Notes under the pieces: model-generated
What the model saw: the letters and a program-made list of their open reading frames with translations, nothing else
What the model was told of the DNA's origin: nothing
Database searches by the model: none
Assembly (NCBI RefSeq): GCF_013179285.1
Contig: NZ_WVNW01000003.1
Coordinates: 310,001 to 374,000 of the forward strand
DNA from: Roseobacter sp. HKCCD6576-2
Lineage (GTDB): Bacteria; Pseudomonadota; Alphaproteobacteria; Rhodobacterales; Rhodobacteraceae
DNA: 64,000 nucleotides
Reading direction: 5' to 3'
Position numbers and translations under genes: made by a program
Shown here: positions 26,769 to 37,318 of the stretch, piece by piece
Position numbering within the stretch: position 1 is the first letter of the stretch
Layout: each line of letters opens with the position of its first letter

Positions 26769-27604
26769 CGCTTGTGACCCTGTCGGAGGTTGTGCAACCC
26801 GCGCTCAAGGGCGGCTATGCGGTGGCTGGCTTGGTCTGTCTGGGCTGGGAAGATATGCGCGCCTATGTGGCGGCGGCGGAAGCTGAGCGGGCACCGGTGA
26901 TTTTGCAGGCCGGGCCAAGCTGCCGGGAGCATACCCCGCTGCCGGTTTTGGGAAAGATGTTCAGGTATTTGGCGGACAGTGTTGACGTCCCCGTCGTGGC
27001 GCATCTGGACCATGGATACACGCTCGAAGAGTGCCGAGAGGCGATCGAGTCTGGGTTCTCTTCTGTCATGTTTGATGGGTCTCGGAAGACCCTGACTGAG
27101 AATATTGCCGAGACCGCCGCGATTGCCGAAATGGCGCATGCGGCAGGCGTATCTTGCGAGGGCGAGATCGGCTTTGTCGGTTATTCCGGAGGCGAGATGT
27201 CAGCAGGCACCGACCCAAGCGAGGCGGCGCAGTTTGCCCGCGAAACGGGGGTCGACGCCATGGCGATCTCGGTCGGCAATGTGCATTTGCAACAAGATCG
27301 GGAAGGCGGTTTGGACGAGCCCCGCATCCGGGCGATTGAGGCGCTGACGGAGGTGCCCTTGGTGATCCATGGCGGATCAGGCGTGCCTTTGGCGCAGCGT
27401 GAGGCGCTGGCCGCCGGTTCCAGCATCTGCAAATTCAATATCGGGACGGAATTGCGCATGGCCTTTGGTGCCGCGCTGCGCCAAGCGGTCACTGCAGATC
27501 CAGATCGGTTTGATCGGGTGCAGATTTTGAAAGAGACACATGATCCGGTGATGGATGCCGCGCGCGTGGCGATCCGGGCCGTCGGGGCCAGCGGGCGAGG
27601 GTAG
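26765..27604 (+). CDS. iolJ: Class II fructose-bisphosphate aldolase family, probable 2-deoxy-5-keto-gluconate-6-phosphate aldolase
   Basis: A 279-residue zinc-dependent class II aldolase. Signature segments are VPVVAHLDHGYTLEECREAIESGFSSVMFDGS (first aldolase signature with zinc His) and CEGEIGFVGYSGGEMSAGTDPSEAAQFARETGVDAMAISVGNVH. The C-terminal VIHGGSGVP and KFNIGTELR motifs are also present. In this operon the expected reaction is cleavage of 2-deoxy-5-keto-gluconate-6-phosphate to dihydroxyacetone phosphate and malonate semialdehyde. Many alphaproteobacteria instead use an IolC-fused aldolase domain, so the separate IolJ-type gene is informative. It overlaps iolB by ATGA. Confidence 0.82.
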   Translation: MTLVTLSEVVQPALKGGYAVAGLVCLGWEDMRAYVAAAEAERAPVILQAGPSCREHTPLPVLGKMFRYLADSVDVPVVAHLDHGYTLEECREAIESGFSSVMFDGSRKTLTENIAETAAIAEMAHAAGVSCEGEIGFVGYSGGEMSAGTDPSEAAQFARETGVDAMAISVGNVHLQQDREGGLDEPRIRAIEALTEVPLVIHGGSGVPLAQREALAAGSSICKFNIGTELRMAFGAALRQAVTADPDRFDRVQILKETHDPVMDAARVAIRAVGASGRG

Positions 27605-27608
27605 AGCG

Positions 27609-28604
27609 ATGTTGAGATTGGGAATTCTGGGTTGCGGCCGGATCGGCCAGGTACATGCCCAATCGATTGGCCAAGTGCCCAATGCAGAGTTGGTCGCCGT
27701 GGCCGATGCGATGCCCGCAGCAGCGGATGCGCTTGCGTCCGCGAGTGGGGCGGAAGCCCGGGCGGCGGAGGATATTCTGGGCGCGGGCGATATCGATGCC
27801 GTGGTAATCGGCACGCCGACAGATACCCATTTCGACTTGATCCAGGCGGCTGCCGCCAATCGGAAGGCGGTTTTCTGCGAGAAGCCGATCGATATGGATG
27901 TGGCCCGCATCCGCGCCTGCATAGACGCGGTCGAGGCTGCAGGGGTCGCCTTTATGTCGGGCTTCAACCGTCGGTTCGATCCGAATTTCGCCGGGTTGCA
28001 GCGGCGTTTGCGGGAAGGCGAGATTGGTGAGGTCGAGATTGTGACGATCCTCTCGCGCGACCCATCTCCGCCGCCGATCTCTTACATCGAAAGCTCCGGC
28101 GGGCTGTTCCGCGATATGATGATCCATGATTTCGACATGGCGCGGTTTTTGCTTGGTGAAGAGCCGGTGCGGGTACAGGCGGTCGGCGCGGCGCTGGTCG
28201 ACCCGGCAATTGGGGCCGCAGGCGATGTGGATACCGCCGCAGCGATCCTAACCACGGCCTCGGGGCGGATTTGCCAGATTTCCAACTCGCGCCGGGCGAC
28301 ATATGGCTATGATCAGCGGATCGAAGTGCATGGCGCGAAAGGTCTGCTCAAAGCCGAAAACCAGTTGGAAAGCACCGTGGAATTGGCCACCGAAGCCGGG
28401 TTCCGTCGCGCCCCAACGCAGCATTTCTTCCTCGAACGATATGCGCAGGCATATGTGTTGGAACTGGCGGAGTTTGTCGGCGCCGTGCTGGATGGCAAGG
28501 CACCGGCGCCCAGCATTCACGATGGCCTCCGCGCCCAAGCCCTGGCCGATGCGGCGGATCTGGCGCTTCGCGAAGCGCGGCTGGTCGAGGTGGATCTGAC
28601 CTAG
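27609..28604 (+). CDS. iolG: myo-inositol 2-dehydrogenase
   Basis: A 331-residue Gfo/Idh/MocA enzyme that oxidises myo-inositol to 2-keto-myo-inositol. The N-terminus [19 protein letters not shown] is the standard IolG/Idh start. [12 protein letters not shown] carries the catalytic Lys, and [22 protein letters not shown] carries the catalytic Asp/His pair. It is the last gene of the catabolic operon, 4 bases after the aldolase, and overlaps the convergent hutU end by 4 bases. Of the three Gfo/Idh/MocA genes in the locus this is the best IolG candidate. The final pathway enzyme (methylmalonate-semialdehyde dehydrogenase, IolA) is not in the window. Confidence 0.88.
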   Translation: MLRLGILGCGRIGQVHAQSIGQVPNAELVAVADAMPAAADALASASGAEARAAEDILGAGDIDAVVIGTPTDTHFDLIQAAAANRKAVFCEKPIDMDVARIRACIDAVEAAGVAFMSGFNRRFDPNFAGLQRRLREGEIGEVEIVTILSRDPSPPPISYIESSGGLFRDMMIHDFDMARFLLGEEPVRVQAVGAALVDPAIGAAGDVDTAAAILTTASGRICQISNSRRATYGYDQRIEVHGAKGLLKAENQLESTVELATEAGFRRAPTQHFFLERYAQAYVLELAEFVGAVLDGKAPAPSIHDGLRAQALADAADLALREARLVEVDLT

Positions 28605-30271
28605 CCGAGAATACCCGGCAGGCGTAGCCCGTGTTCTGTGGCGCAATCCCGGGCGATTTCATAGCCGGCATCGGCGTGGCGCATCACGCCGGTGGCCGGA
28701 TCGTTCCAAAGCACGCGTTCCAACCGCCGGTCGGCATCCTCGGTGCCGTCGCAGACCACGACCATGCCGGAATGCTGTGAGAAGCCCATGCCGACGCCGC
28801 CGCCGTGGTGCAGACTGACCCAAGTCGCACCGCTGGCGGTGTTGAGAAGCGCGTTTAGAAGCGGCCAATCGCTGACCGCGTCGGAGCCATCTTTCATCGC
28901 CTCGGTCTCCCGGTTCGGGCTGGCCACCGAGCCGCTGTCCAGATGGTCGCGCCCGATCACCACCGGCGCGGACAGTTCGCCCGTCCGCACCATTTCGTTA
29001 AACGCGAGCCCGGCGCGGTGGCGGTCTCCGAGGCCGATCCAGCAGATCCGCGCGGGGAGGCCTTGGAACGCAATCCGCTCCTGCGCCATGTCGAGCCAGT
29101 TGTGCAGATGGGCATTCTCAGGGAAGAGCTCTTTCATCTTGGCATCGGTTTTGTAGATATCCTCCGGATCGCCCGACAGGGCGCACCAGCGGAACGGGCC
29201 AATGCCCTTACAAAACAGCGGGCGGATGTAGGCGGGCACGAAACCTGGGAAAGCGAAGGCGTTTTCCAGGCCTTCCTCCAGCGCCACTTGGCGAATGTTG
29301 TTGCCGTAATCCAAGGTCGGCACGTCGGCGTTCCAGAAATCCACCATCGCGGCCACATGGGTTTTCATGCTGGCCCGCGCGGCGGCCTCGACCGCTTTTG
29401 GATCACTCTCCTGTTTCTCGCGCCACTCAGCCACGCTCCAGCCTTGCGGCAGATAGCCATGGATCGGGTCATGGGCGCTGGTCTGGTCGGTCACCATATC
29501 GGGCCGGACGCCGCGCCGGTAAAGCTCGGGGAAGACATCGGCTGCATTGCCGATCAAGGCCACGGATTTCGCTTCGCCGGCCTTGATCCAGCGCGCGATC
29601 ATCGCGAGCGCTTCGTCGAGATCATGCGTCTTTTCATCGACATAGCGGGTGCGCAGGCGGAAATCGGCCCGGGTTTCGTCGCATTCCACGGCGAGGCAAC
29701 TGGCGCCCGCCATAACGGCAGCCAGCGGTTGCGCGCCCCCCATGCCGCCCAGGCCGGCGGTCAGAAGCCAGCGGCCCTTGAGATCGCCGTCATAATGTTG
29801 TCGCCCGGCCTCGGCGAAGGTCTCATAGGTGCCCTGCACGATGCCTTGGGTGCCGATATAGATCCACGATCCGGCGGTCATCTGGCCGTACATCGCGAGG
29901 CCGCGCTTATCCAGCTCGTTGAAATGGTCCCAAGTCGCCCAATGCGGCACCAAGTTGGAATTGGCGATCAGCACACGCGGCGCATCCTTTTGGGTGCGGA
30001 AGATGCCCACCGGTTTGCCCGACTGCACCAGAAGCGTTTCATCCTCTTCCAAGTCGGTCAGCCCGGCGACAATCCGGTCAAAATCCTCCCAGGTGCGCGC
30101 GGCACGGCCAATGCCGCCATAGACCACCAACTCATGCGGGTTTTCGGCCACGTCCGGATGCAGATTGTTCATCAGCATCCGCATCGGGGCCTCCGTCAGC
30201 CAGGATTTCGTGGTGATGTCCGGGCCGGTTGGGGGGAAGACGTCACGGGTGTTGTGGCGGGGATTGGTCAT
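28601..30271 (-). CDS. hutU: Urocanate hydratase
   Basis: A 556-residue NAD-dependent urocanase converting urocanate to imidazolonepropionate, step two of histidine degradation. Characteristic segments are [32 protein letters not shown] near the start, [20 protein letters not shown] in the Rossmann part, the active-site region [30 protein letters not shown] with the conserved Cys, and [21 protein letters not shown]. The length is exact for the family. It overlaps hutG by ATGA and is the distal gene of the hutIHGU operon. Confidence 0.96.
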   Translation of the reverse strand: MTNPRHNTRDVFPPTGPDITTKSWLTEAPMRMLMNNLHPDVAENPHELVVYGGIGRAARTWEDFDRIVAGLTDLEEDETLLVQSGKPVGIFRTQKDAPRVLIANSNLVPHWATWDHFNELDKRGLAMYGQMTAGSWIYIGTQGIVQGTYETFAEAGRQHYDGDLKGRWLLTAGLGGMGGAQPLAAVMAGASCLAVECDETRADFRLRTRYVDEKTHDLDEALAMIARWIKAGEAKSVALIGNAADVFPELYRRGVRPDMVTDQTSAHDPIHGYLPQGWSVAEWREKQESDPKAVEAAARASMKTHVAAMVDFWNADVPTLDYGNNIRQVALEEGLENAFAFPGFVPAYIRPLFCKGIGPFRWCALSGDPEDIYKTDAKMKELFPENAHLHNWLDMAQERIAFQGLPARICWIGLGDRHRAGLAFNEMVRTGELSAPVVIGRDHLDSGSVASPNRETEAMKDGSDAVSDWPLLNALLNTASGATWVSLHHGGGVGMGFSQHSGMVVVCDGTEDADRRLERVLWNDPATGVMRHADAGYEIARDCATEHGLRLPGILG

Positions 30272-31068
30272 GGAGAGCCTCGCAGAGTTGGGGCCAGCCG
30301 AGCCAGCGCATGCAGGATATTGGAGAGAACCGGGCGGAGCACGGCGGCTTTGGCGCGGTCAAAGGCCCAAGGCGGGGCCTCGGTACTCAGATAGGTGGAT
30401 TGTGCCAGTTCCATCTGGATCGCGTGGTAGCCCTCGCTCGGCCGCCCGTAATGGCGCGTGGTCCAGCCGCCTTTAAAGCGGCCATTCAGAACTGTGCTAT
30501 AGCCATCGGCCCTTTGGCAGATTTCGTCAGTGGCGGTTTCGATCTCTGGCGCACATGTCATACCGCCATTCGTGCCGATGTTGAGATCCGGCAGCGTGCC
30601 CTCGAATAGAAATGGGATCGGAGATCGGATCGAGTGGCAATCATACAAGATCGCCACGCCGTGCAGGTCGCGCACCCGGGCCATCTCGGCGGTGAGCGCC
30701 GCATGGTAAGGCGCGTGAAAACGCTCCTGTCGGTCGGCGATGTCGGCGTCATTCGGTGGCTCGGTCCAGATCGGTCGCCCATCGAAATCGGTCAACGGCA
30801 CCAGCGTGGTCGTGTTCTGCCCCGGATAGAGGCTCGCGCCCGAGGGGTCGCGATTGGCATCGATGACATAGCGATGGACATTGGCGCGAACCGTCGTCGC
30901 GCCGGGCAGAAGGCCGTCATACAGCCGATCCACATGCCAATCGGTATCGGCCAGAGCGCGCCCGGTGTCATTGAGCTTGGCCCAGATCTTGGGCGGAACA
31001 TCGGTTCCGGCATGGGGCAGGCCCAAAATGACCGGGCTGTCCCCCTGGCTGACAGTCACGATGGTCAT
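30268..31068 (-). CDS. hutG: N-formylglutamate deformylase
   Basis: A 266-residue N-formylglutamate amidohydrolase (FGase family) that releases formate and glutamate in the last step of the five-step hut pathway. Family features visible are [47 protein letters not shown] and [27 protein letters not shown]. The presence of hutF upstream agrees with this route, rather than the formimidoylglutamase route that gives formamide. It overlaps both hutH and hutU by ATGA. The formate produced could be handled by the formate dehydrogenase genes at the end of the window (inference). Confidence 0.92.
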   Translation of the reverse strand: MTIVTVSQGDSPVILGLPHAGTDVPPKIWAKLNDTGRALADTDWHVDRLYDGLLPGATTVRANVHRYVIDANRDPSGASLYPGQNTTTLVPLTDFDGRPIWTEPPNDADIADRQERFHAPYHAALTAEMARVRDLHGVAILYDCHSIRSPIPFLFEGTLPDLNIGTNGGMTCAPEIETATDEICQRADGYSTVLNGRFKGGWTTRHYGRPSEGYHAIQMELAQSTYLSTEAPPWAFDRAKAAVLRPVLSNILHALARLAPTLRGSP

Positions 31069-32588
31069 GGGAAGGTCAGCCCGATTGGCTCGATCAGCGC
31101 CCCATCCCGGATCAGCGCCGCTGCCGCGGTTATGTCCGGCGCGAGGTAGCGGTCCTCGGCCAAGCTTGGAACTGCCGCGCGGATCACGGCAATGGCGGCT
31201 TGCAAGCTTGGGCTGGTCTTGAGCGGCGCGCGGAACTCTACCCCTTGTGCGGCGCAGATCAGCTCTACGCCCAGGATCACGTCAAGATTATCCGCCATCC
31301 GAAGCAGCCGCCGCGCCGCATGGGCCGCCATGCTGACATGATCCTCCTGATTGGCGGAGGTCGGTGTGGAGTCAGTGGAACATGGCGTGGCCAGATGCTT
31401 GTTTTCACTCATCAAAGCGGCCGTGGTGACCTCGGCGATCATCAGGCCGGAATTCAACCCTGGCTCAGGCGTGAGGAAAGGCGGCAGATCATAGCTGAGC
31501 GTCGGATCAACCATCAGTGCCACGCGGCGTTGGGCGATCGCCCCGATTTCCGAGAGCGCGATGGCGATCTGGTCCGCGGCGAAGGCCACGGGTTCGGCAT
31601 GGAAGTTGCCGCCGGAGACAATCAATCCTTCTTCAACCAGCACCAAAGGGTTGTCGGTTACGGCATTGGCTTCGATTTCCAATGTCCGGCCAGCTTGGGC
31701 CAAGAGGTCGGCGGCGGCACCCGTCACCTGTGGCTGGCATCGGATGCAATAGGGGTCTTGGACCCGTGTGTCGCCATCGCGATGGCTTTCCCGAATCTCC
31801 GAGCCGGTCATCAAGTCGCGTATCGCGCGGGCGACGGCAATCTGCCCCGGTTGACCGCGCAGCGCGTGAAGCGCGGGCTGCAATGGGGCGGTCGAGCCCA
31901 TAATGGCGTCGGTGGAGAGGGCGGAGGCGATGAGCGCACCTTGCAAGCACCTTTCCGCCCGCCAAAGCCCGGCGAGCGCGCAGGCGGTCGAGAACTGCGT
32001 ACCGTTGATCAGGGCCAGCCCTTCCTTCGGGCCCAAGACGAGTGGTTGAAGCCCTGCCAGGCGGAGCGCCGCACCGCTTGCCATGCGGTCGCGCCGATAA
32101 AGCGCGTCGCCCTCACCGATCATCGTGGCGGCCAGATGTGCCAGCGGGGCAAGATCACCCGAGGCCCCAACAGAGCCCTGCGCAGGGATCACAGGCGTCA
32201 GATCGGCGGCCAACATCGCCTCAATCATCTCGATGATCTGCCAACGAACGCCAGACGCACCGCGCCCGAGGCTGAGCAGTTTCAAGATCATCATCAGCCG
32301 GATGGTGCCCGTGTCCAACACGTCGCCGACGCCGCAGCAATGGGAGAGGACCAGATTGTGTTGCAGCGTTGTGGTTTGATCTGGCGCGACCTTCACGCTG
32401 GCCAGCTTTCCGAAGCCGGTGTTCACACCATAGATCGGCGCATCGCCCGCGGCGGCCTCCGCGACGATGGCGGCGGCGGCCTCGACCGCAGGTCGAGCGC
32501 TCCGATCAATCTCGACTGCGGCACCGTCTCGCCAAAGGCGTTCCAACTGAGCCAAGGAGGTCGCACCTGGTGTCAAAGTCACACGCAT
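31065..32588 (-). CDS. hutH: Histidine ammonia-lyase
   Basis: A 507-residue MIO-dependent ammonia-lyase that converts histidine to urocanate. The Ala-Ser-Gly triad that cyclises to MIO is visible in [21 protein letters not shown]. Other signatures are [11 protein letters not shown] near residue 50 and [15 protein letters not shown]. The ATG at 32588 is chosen because it gives the standard N-terminus (MRVTLTPG); the frame extends to 32711 inside hutI. It overlaps hutI by 10 bases and hutG by 4, so the operon is translationally coupled. Confidence 0.95.
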   Translation of the reverse strand: MRVTLTPGATSLAQLERLWRDGAAVEIDRSARPAVEAAAAIVAEAAAGDAPIYGVNTGFGKLASVKVAPDQTTTLQHNLVLSHCCGVGDVLDTGTIRLMMILKLLSLGRGASGVRWQIIEMIEAMLAADLTPVIPAQGSVGASGDLAPLAHLAATMIGEGDALYRRDRMASGAALRLAGLQPLVLGPKEGLALINGTQFSTACALAGLWRAERCLQGALIASALSTDAIMGSTAPLQPALHALRGQPGQIAVARAIRDLMTGSEIRESHRDGDTRVQDPYCIRCQPQVTGAAADLLAQAGRTLEIEANAVTDNPLVLVEEGLIVSGGNFHAEPVAFAADQIAIALSEIGAIAQRRVALMVDPTLSYDLPPFLTPEPGLNSGLMIAEVTTAALMSENKHLATPCSTDSTPTSANQEDHVSMAAHAARRLLRMADNLDVILGVELICAAQGVEFRAPLKTSPSLQAAIAVIRAAVPSLAEDRYLAPDITAAAALIRDGALIEPIGLTFP

Positions 32589-33772
32589 GTTGCCCCTCCG
32601 AATATCCGCTCCGAGAGCGGGTTGAACCCGATGCGGTAAGACAGTTCGGCGGGGTGCTCGACATCCCAAATCGCCAGATCGGCGCGCAGTCCTGGCGCGA
32701 TCTGCCCACAATCGGTGAGGCCCAAGGCCTGCGCGGCGTGGCGTGTGACGCCTGCCAAGGCCTCCGCCGGTGTCAGCCGGAAGAGCGTGCAGCCCATGTT
32801 CATCGCTAGCAAAAGGGAGGTTAGAGGTGACGAGCCCGGGTTGTTGTCGGTTGCCAAGGCCATCGCGACGCCGTGTTCGCGGAAAGCGGCAATTGGCGGG
32901 ATTTTCGTCTCGCGCAATGTGTAAAACGCGCCGGGCAGCAATACCGCCGCTGTCCCGGCTTTCGCCATGGCGGCCGCGTCTTCCGGCGTTGCATATTCGA
33001 CGTGATCGGCCGAGAGCGCGCCATATTGGGCCGCAAGTGCTGCGCCGCCGAAGTGGGACAACTGCTCGGCATGAAGCTTTACCGGCAGGCCAAGCGCCTG
33101 GGCTTCGTCAAAGACCTGGGCGATTTGGTCTGGCGTGAAGGCGATCCCCTCGCAAAACCCATCCACCGCATCGACCAAGCCTTCGGCGGCGGCCGTGCGA
33201 AGCGTGGGAAGACAGACCTCCTCAAGATATGCATCAGCGCGCCTGGCATACGCCTCCGGCACCGCATGAGCGCCGAGAAAGCTGGTGATTACACGCAGCG
33301 GTCGGGCGATCTCAAGGGCGCGGGCGGTGCGCAACTTGCGCAACTCGGTGTCACGGTCCAACCCATAGCCGGATTTGACCTCCAGCGTTGTGATGCCTTC
33401 GGCGATCAGCGCGTCCACGCGGGGCAGGGCGGCCTCCAAAAGCGCCGCCTCGGACGCCGCGCGCGTGGCGTGGACTGTGGACATGATGCCGCCGCCCGCC
33501 TTGGCGATGTCTTCATAGCTCGCGCCATTCAAACGCAGCTCGAACTCTCCCGCGCGATGGCCGCCATGGATGATATGGGTGTGGCAATCGATCAAGGCGG
33601 GCGTTACCAACTTGCCGCCAAGGCTCCGGTGTTCACCCGATTGAGGGGGCATCTCTTGCTGCGGCCCGGCCCAGGTGATCATGCCGTCCGAGATCACCAT
33701 GGACCCATCCTCAATGAGCCCATAAGGCGTGCCGGGGGTCATCGTGGCCAAGGTGCAATCGGTCAGGATCAT
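32579..33772 (-). CDS. hutI: Imidazolonepropionase
   Basis: A 397-residue metal-dependent amidohydrolase that opens the imidazolone ring to formimidoylglutamate. The metal motif is [30 protein letters not shown], followed by [13 protein letters not shown] and [29 protein letters not shown]. The C-terminal [24 protein letters not shown] holds the catalytic Asp. ATG 33772 gives the normal family N-terminus; the open frame runs on to 33838 through the operator. It is the first gene of the minus-strand hut operon, 36 bases from the HutC palindrome. Confidence 0.94.
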   Translation of the reverse strand: MILTDCTLATMTPGTPYGLIEDGSMVISDGMITWAGPQQEMPPQSGEHRSLGGKLVTPALIDCHTHIIHGGHRAGEFELRLNGASYEDIAKAGGGIMSTVHATRAASEAALLEAALPRVDALIAEGITTLEVKSGYGLDRDTELRKLRTARALEIARPLRVITSFLGAHAVPEAYARRADAYLEEVCLPTLRTAAAEGLVDAVDGFCEGIAFTPDQIAQVFDEAQALGLPVKLHAEQLSHFGGAALAAQYGALSADHVEYATPEDAAAMAKAGTAAVLLPGAFYTLRETKIPPIAAFREHGVAMALATDNNPGSSPLTSLLLAMNMGCTLFRLTPAEALAGVTRHAAQALGLTDCGQIAPGLRADLAIWDVEHPAELSYRIGFNPLSERIFGGATCV

Positions 33773-33808
33773 CAAGGGCGACTCACTTGCGAAGAGACGT
33801 GGTTGCGA

Positions 33809-33828
33809 TAATATGTATATACATATTA
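33809..33828. promoter_or_regulatory. 20-bp perfect palindrome, probable HutC operator
   Basis: TAATATGTATATACATATTA is perfectly symmetric and contains the TGTATATACA core expected for HutC/GntR-type repressors. It lies in the 79-base gap between the divergent hutI (start 33772) and hutF (start 33852) genes, so one dimer could control both operons. It is also strikingly AT-rich for this genome and probably overlaps a -10 region. Confidence 0.88.
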
Positions 33829-33851
33829 AATCGGTCAAGATGAGGATCGGG

Positions 33852-35213
33852 ATGAGACGGATCTGGGCGGAACAGGCGCTTTTGCCCGAGGGCTGGGCCG
33901 AAAACGTGGCTGTTGAGATTGGCGCAGACGGGCGGATCGCTACTGTGACGACAGGTGCCGATCCGGGCGGTCAGCGTCTAACTACGTTGCTCCCCGCGCC
34001 GGCAAATCTTCATTCTCACGCGTTTCAACGGGCCATGGCGGGGATGACGGAACGGCGCGGTGTCCAGTCCGGCGACAGTTTCTGGACCTGGCGGCAGTTG
34101 ATGTTCCGCTTTCTGGACCAGGTGACCCCGGATCATGTGGAGGCGATTGCGGCGTTTGTGCAGATGGAGATGCTGGAGGCGGGATATGCCACCAATGTGG
34201 AGTTCCACTATCTCCACCATCAACCCGGCGGGGCCGCTTATGCCAATATCGCCGAGATGTCCGAACGGATCGCCGCGGCGGCGGGGCAAAGCGGAATCGG
34301 GCTGACACTTCTGCCGGTGCAGTATCAGTTTGGCGGTTGCGATGGGCGGCCGCTTGGCCCGGGGCAGGTTCGGTTTGGCACCACGCCGGACACTTACGCA
34401 AAGCTGCAGGATCATGCGGGGCGGGCATTACACGCATTGCCTGCGGACACCGCGCTTGGTGTTGCGCCGCATTCCTTGCGCGCGGTGGCGCCGGGCACTC
34501 TTGCCGATATCGCCGAGCTGACAGAGGGGCCAGTTCATATGCATCTGGCCGAGCAAATCGCGGAGGTGGCGGAAGTTCAGGCGCATCTCGGCGCTCGACC
34601 GGTCGAGTGGCTGATCGGCAATGTTGCGGTCGACTCAAGCTGGTGTTTGATCCATTGCACGCAAATGCGGCCCCATGAGACCGAGGCCTTGGCCAAAACC
34701 GGGGCGGTGGCAGGCCTTTGCCCAATCACCGAAGCCTCACTTGGCGATGGCATTTTTGATGGGGTGCGCTGGCAGGCGGCAGGCGGGGCGTTCGGTATTG
34801 GATCGGACAGCAATATCCGCATCTCGCTTTCTGAAGAACTGCGGAGCCTGGAGTATTCGCAACGCCTGCGCGACCAGAGCCGGGCCACGCTTGCGACGCC
34901 TGAGCGCTCCACGGGCCGGGTCCTATTCGATGCGGTGACCCAAGGCGGCGCTCAAGCTGCGGGGCGGGCGAGCGGGGCCATTCAGCCCGGGCTTTGGGCC
35001 GATCTGATGGCTTTGGATGGCACGGCGGTAGACCTCGACGGCAGGCGGGGCGACGATACGCTCGACACGTACATCTTCGCAGGGGACGATCGGATGGTTA
35101 CGGATGTCTGGGCCGCCGGTCGCCATTTGGTGCAAAGTGGACGGCATATTGGACATGACCGAATTACAGCTGCATATCGCGCCGCGATGATTGATCTGAG
35201 AGGGCGGATATGA
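33852..35213 (+). CDS. hutF: Formimidoylglutamate deiminase
   Basis: A 453-residue amidohydrolase-superfamily enzyme that converts N-formimidoyl-glutamate to N-formyl-glutamate and ammonia. It shows [20 protein letters not shown] with the first metal His pair, then [38 protein letters not shown] and [26 protein letters not shown], all typical HutF. ATG 33852 has AGGATCGGG directly upstream; an in-frame ATG at 33840 is the alternative. It starts 24 bases from the HutC palindrome and overlaps hutC by ATGA at the end. Confidence 0.92.
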   Translation: MRRIWAEQALLPEGWAENVAVEIGADGRIATVTTGADPGGQRLTTLLPAPANLHSHAFQRAMAGMTERRGVQSGDSFWTWRQLMFRFLDQVTPDHVEAIAAFVQMEMLEAGYATNVEFHYLHHQPGGAAYANIAEMSERIAAAAGQSGIGLTLLPVQYQFGGCDGRPLGPGQVRFGTTPDTYAKLQDHAGRALHALPADTALGVAPHSLRAVAPGTLADIAELTEGPVHMHLAEQIAEVAEVQAHLGARPVEWLIGNVAVDSSWCLIHCTQMRPHETEALAKTGAVAGLCPITEASLGDGIFDGVRWQAAGGAFGIGSDSNIRISLSEELRSLEYSQRLRDQSRATLATPERSTGRVLFDAVTQGGAQAAGRASGAIQPGLWADLMALDGTAVDLDGRRGDDTLDTYIFAGDDRMVTDVWAAGRHLVQSGRHIGHDRITAAYRAAMIDLRGRI

Positions 35214-35905
35214 AGCAGGCGCGCGGGACCGGCTGGCAACAGGTGCAGGACGAGGTTCGGCGGCGGATTCAAACCCGCGAATGGGCGCCGGGCGACGCGA
35301 TCCCGAATGAAAGCGATCTGGCCGAGGAACTGGGCTGCGCCAGGGCGACAGTGAACCGGGCGCTGCAAGCGCTGGCCGACGATGGCCTGTTGGAGCGTCG
35401 ACGGCGGGCGGGAACACGCGTGGCCCCTTTGCCGGTGCGCCATGCGCGGTTCCGTATTCCGGTTTTGCGGCAGGAGATCGAGGCGACGGGGGCCCGTTAT
35501 GGCTATCGGCTTCTGACGCGCGAGATGAAGATGCCGCCGGTGGGGCTTCTCCCGTCCGAGGGCATATCAAAAGAGGTGCTGCATCTTTGCGCCCTACATC
35601 TCTCCGATGGGGCGAGCTTTGCCCACGAGGACCGCTGGATCAATCTCGCCGCGATCCCCGCCGCGGCAGAGGTGGATTTCGCGCAGATCAGCGCCAATGA
35701 ATGGCTGGTTCAAAATGCGCCGATTTCCGATGGCGAGATCAGTTTCTTTGCTAAGGCCTGCACGGTGGAGGAGGCGGCCCTCTTTGGCTGCAACCGAGTG
35801 GATGCCCTGTTTCGGGCTGAGCGGAAGACCTGGCATGACGGGCAGTTGATCACCTTCGTGCGCCAAAGCTTTCGCCCAGGATATCGGATGACCACCCGGA
35901 TTTGA
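35210..35905 (+). CDS. hutC: Histidine utilization repressor
   Basis: A 231-residue GntR/HutC regulator. The winged HTH covers about 1-72 (WQQVQDEVRRRIQTREWAPGDAIPNESDLAEELGCARATVNRALQALADDGLLERRRRAGTRVA in outline). The UTRA ligand domain runs from about 90 to 230, with SLHLSDGASFAHEDRWINL-type features. HutC senses urocanate and releases the hut promoters. It is coupled to hutF (ATGA), and the matching palindrome lies at 33809-33828. Confidence 0.92.
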   Translation: MKQARGTGWQQVQDEVRRRIQTREWAPGDAIPNESDLAEELGCARATVNRALQALADDGLLERRRRAGTRVAPLPVRHARFRIPVLRQEIEATGARYGYRLLTREMKMPPVGLLPSEGISKEVLHLCALHLSDGASFAHEDRWINLAAIPAAAEVDFAQISANEWLVQNAPISDGEISFFAKACTVEEAALFGCNRVDALFRAERKTWHDGQLITFVRQSFRPGYRMTTRI

Positions 35906-35942
35906 GCGCACCACATAGGGTTTCGCCGCCAGGTCCCGGCTT

Positions 35943-36965
35943 TCAGTGTGTGCCGCGCGCGATCAGTTCCGGGTCGATCATGACGGTTTCGCTGTCTTTG
36001 GAGGGATCTTTAAGGCGCGCCTCCAGAAGGCGCAGGATCTCGGCGATGGTTTTGTCCAAAGGATTGCGGATCGTGGTGAGATCGAAATCCGGCCAAGCGC
36101 CAAGAGCGATGTCGTCGAAGCCAATAATCGACAGTTGATCTGGGACAGCGCGGTTTTGGTTGCGTGCAGCAGAGAGCGCCCCCAGGGCCATCGCGTCATT
36201 TGCGCAGAACAGCGCGTCGATATCGGAGGTCGCGAACATCGTCTCGGCGGCGGCCCGGCCGCCGTCGAATGTGTAGTCGGATTGCGTCAGGGCGCATAGT
36301 TCCAGCCCGGCCTCTGCCAACGCGTGTCGCACGCCCGCCAAACGTTCGGTTTCCGAAGACCAGGATGCAGGCCCGCCGATATAACCAAAGCAGGTCCGCC
36401 CGCGGGCCAAAAGGGTTCTTATCGCCAATTCGGCGCCATCCTTGTTCCGGCAAGCCGCACAGTCGGTCGCGGGGGCGTCGACCACTCGGCCCGATGAGAT
36501 GACCGGAATGCTGAGCCTTGCGCAGTCCTGAAAGACCGAGGCTGGTAGACTGCCGCCGCGGACGATCACCGCGTCTAGCGGGTAGCGCAGAACCGAGCGG
36601 ATCGATTGTTCGGTCAGTTCATCCGAACCGCTCAAGACCAGCGGCCATTTCTGGTGTGCGTTGAGTTCGGCGACCAACGCACCGACAAATGCAGCATCGT
36701 AGTGATTGGCCATGTCACCGGCGATAACGGCAACCAAATCGGTGCGGTTGCCCTGCAAACTCGCGGCCAGAGCATTTGGCCGATATCCCAAGCGCTTGGC
36801 GGTTGCCAGGATTGCGACCCGCTTTGCCGAATCGAGATAGGCCCCAGGTGTAAAGGCGCGTGAGACAGCGGATCGGGAGACGCCCGCCGCTTTCGCGACA
36901 TCGGCGGCGGTGACCCGGCGGGCGCGCTTAAACGTCTCTTTCGAAACAGATTTCTCCGTCGACAT
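35943..36965 (-). CDS. LacI family transcriptional regulator (divergent from the ugp operon)
   Basis: A 340-residue LacI/GalR regulator with an extended 20-residue basic N-terminus (KSVSKETFKRARR) before the HTH VTAADVAKAAGVSRSAVSRAFTPGAYLDSAKR. The hinge region NALAASLQGNRTDLVAV and the effector domain, ending with DLTTIRNPLDKTIAEIL, are standard. The ATG at 36965 has GAGGG about 11 bases upstream; the frame reaches 36998. It is divergent from the ugpB operon across 353 bases and convergent with hutC. What it senses is unknown; control of the ugp importer or of itself is the most economical guess. Confidence 0.82.
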   Translation of the reverse strand: MSTEKSVSKETFKRARRVTAADVAKAAGVSRSAVSRAFTPGAYLDSAKRVAILATAKRLGYRPNALAASLQGNRTDLVAVIAGDMANHYDAAFVGALVAELNAHQKWPLVLSGSDELTEQSIRSVLRYPLDAVIVRGGSLPASVFQDCARLSIPVISSGRVVDAPATDCAACRNKDGAELAIRTLLARGRTCFGYIGGPASWSSETERLAGVRHALAEAGLELCALTQSDYTFDGGRAAAETMFATSDIDALFCANDAMALGALSAARNQNRAVPDQLSIIGFDDIALGAWPDFDLTTIRNPLDKTIAEILRLLEARLKDPSKDSETVMIDPELIARGTH

Positions 36966-36984
36966 CAGGTGAAACCCTCGCGGA

Positions 36985-36999
36985 TTTGTGAGGCACAAA
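36985..36999. promoter_or_regulatory. Inverted repeat upstream of the ugp-linked lacI gene
   Basis: TTTGTG, AGG, CACAAA: 6-bp half-sites around a 3-base centre, 20 bases upstream of the lacI-type start codon. A candidate autoregulatory operator; the odd centre is less usual for LacI proteins, so confidence is modest. Confidence 0.4.
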
Positions 37000-37019
37000 A
37001 CAGCACGCCGCTTGCGTCG

Positions 37020-37037
37020 TTGTCATCAGTCTGTCAC
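37020..37037 (+). promoter_or_regulatory. Pho box (PhoB binding site) upstream of the ugp operon
   Basis: TTGTCATCAGTCTGTCAC fits the 18-bp Pho box (two 7-bp CTGTCAT-type repeats spaced by 4) with one difference in the first repeat and the permitted C at the end. It reads toward ugpB. A CTATGT sequence 9 bases downstream (37047-37052) could be the -10 element, as expected when a Pho box replaces the -35. Confidence 0.75.
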
Positions 37038-37318
37038 TCAATAGGGCTATGTGAACACGTGCGCAGAAAGAGCGCAATCCGACGGGGAACCTAACAAGGT
37101 TAGATCGAGCAGGCAGGGGCGCGGACGGCATGTAAGCCCGGTTGCGTCACGCGTCGTGCAATAGTCGCTTGGCGCCCCAACAGATTGGAGATCGTGTTCT
37201 GGTGTGCCGTTGCGGACATGTTGTTCGTGACGTTTTGAAGGCCTTTCTCTTCGAACAGGAGGGGGAAGGAACGAAACAAATGAAGCCATTTGGCATCCAC
37301 AAGTGTTGGGAGCTCAGC
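37038..37318 (+). other. Long untranslated leader of the ugp operon (no gene seen)
   Basis: About 280 bases separate the Pho box from the ugpB start. I see no convincing gene here. Two weak symmetric elements occur: CTAAC-AAG-GTTAG at 37091-37103 and TTGC...ACGCGT...GCAA at 37142-37161. The second ATG in frame (37280) would add 13 residues before the signal peptide and is considered unlikely. The leader may hold a second promoter or the LacI operator. Confidence 0.4.

Noticed and set aside
28943-30394. 483-codon plus-strand open frame opposite hutU
   Set aside because: hutU is unambiguous on the other strand, with full length and signature motifs.
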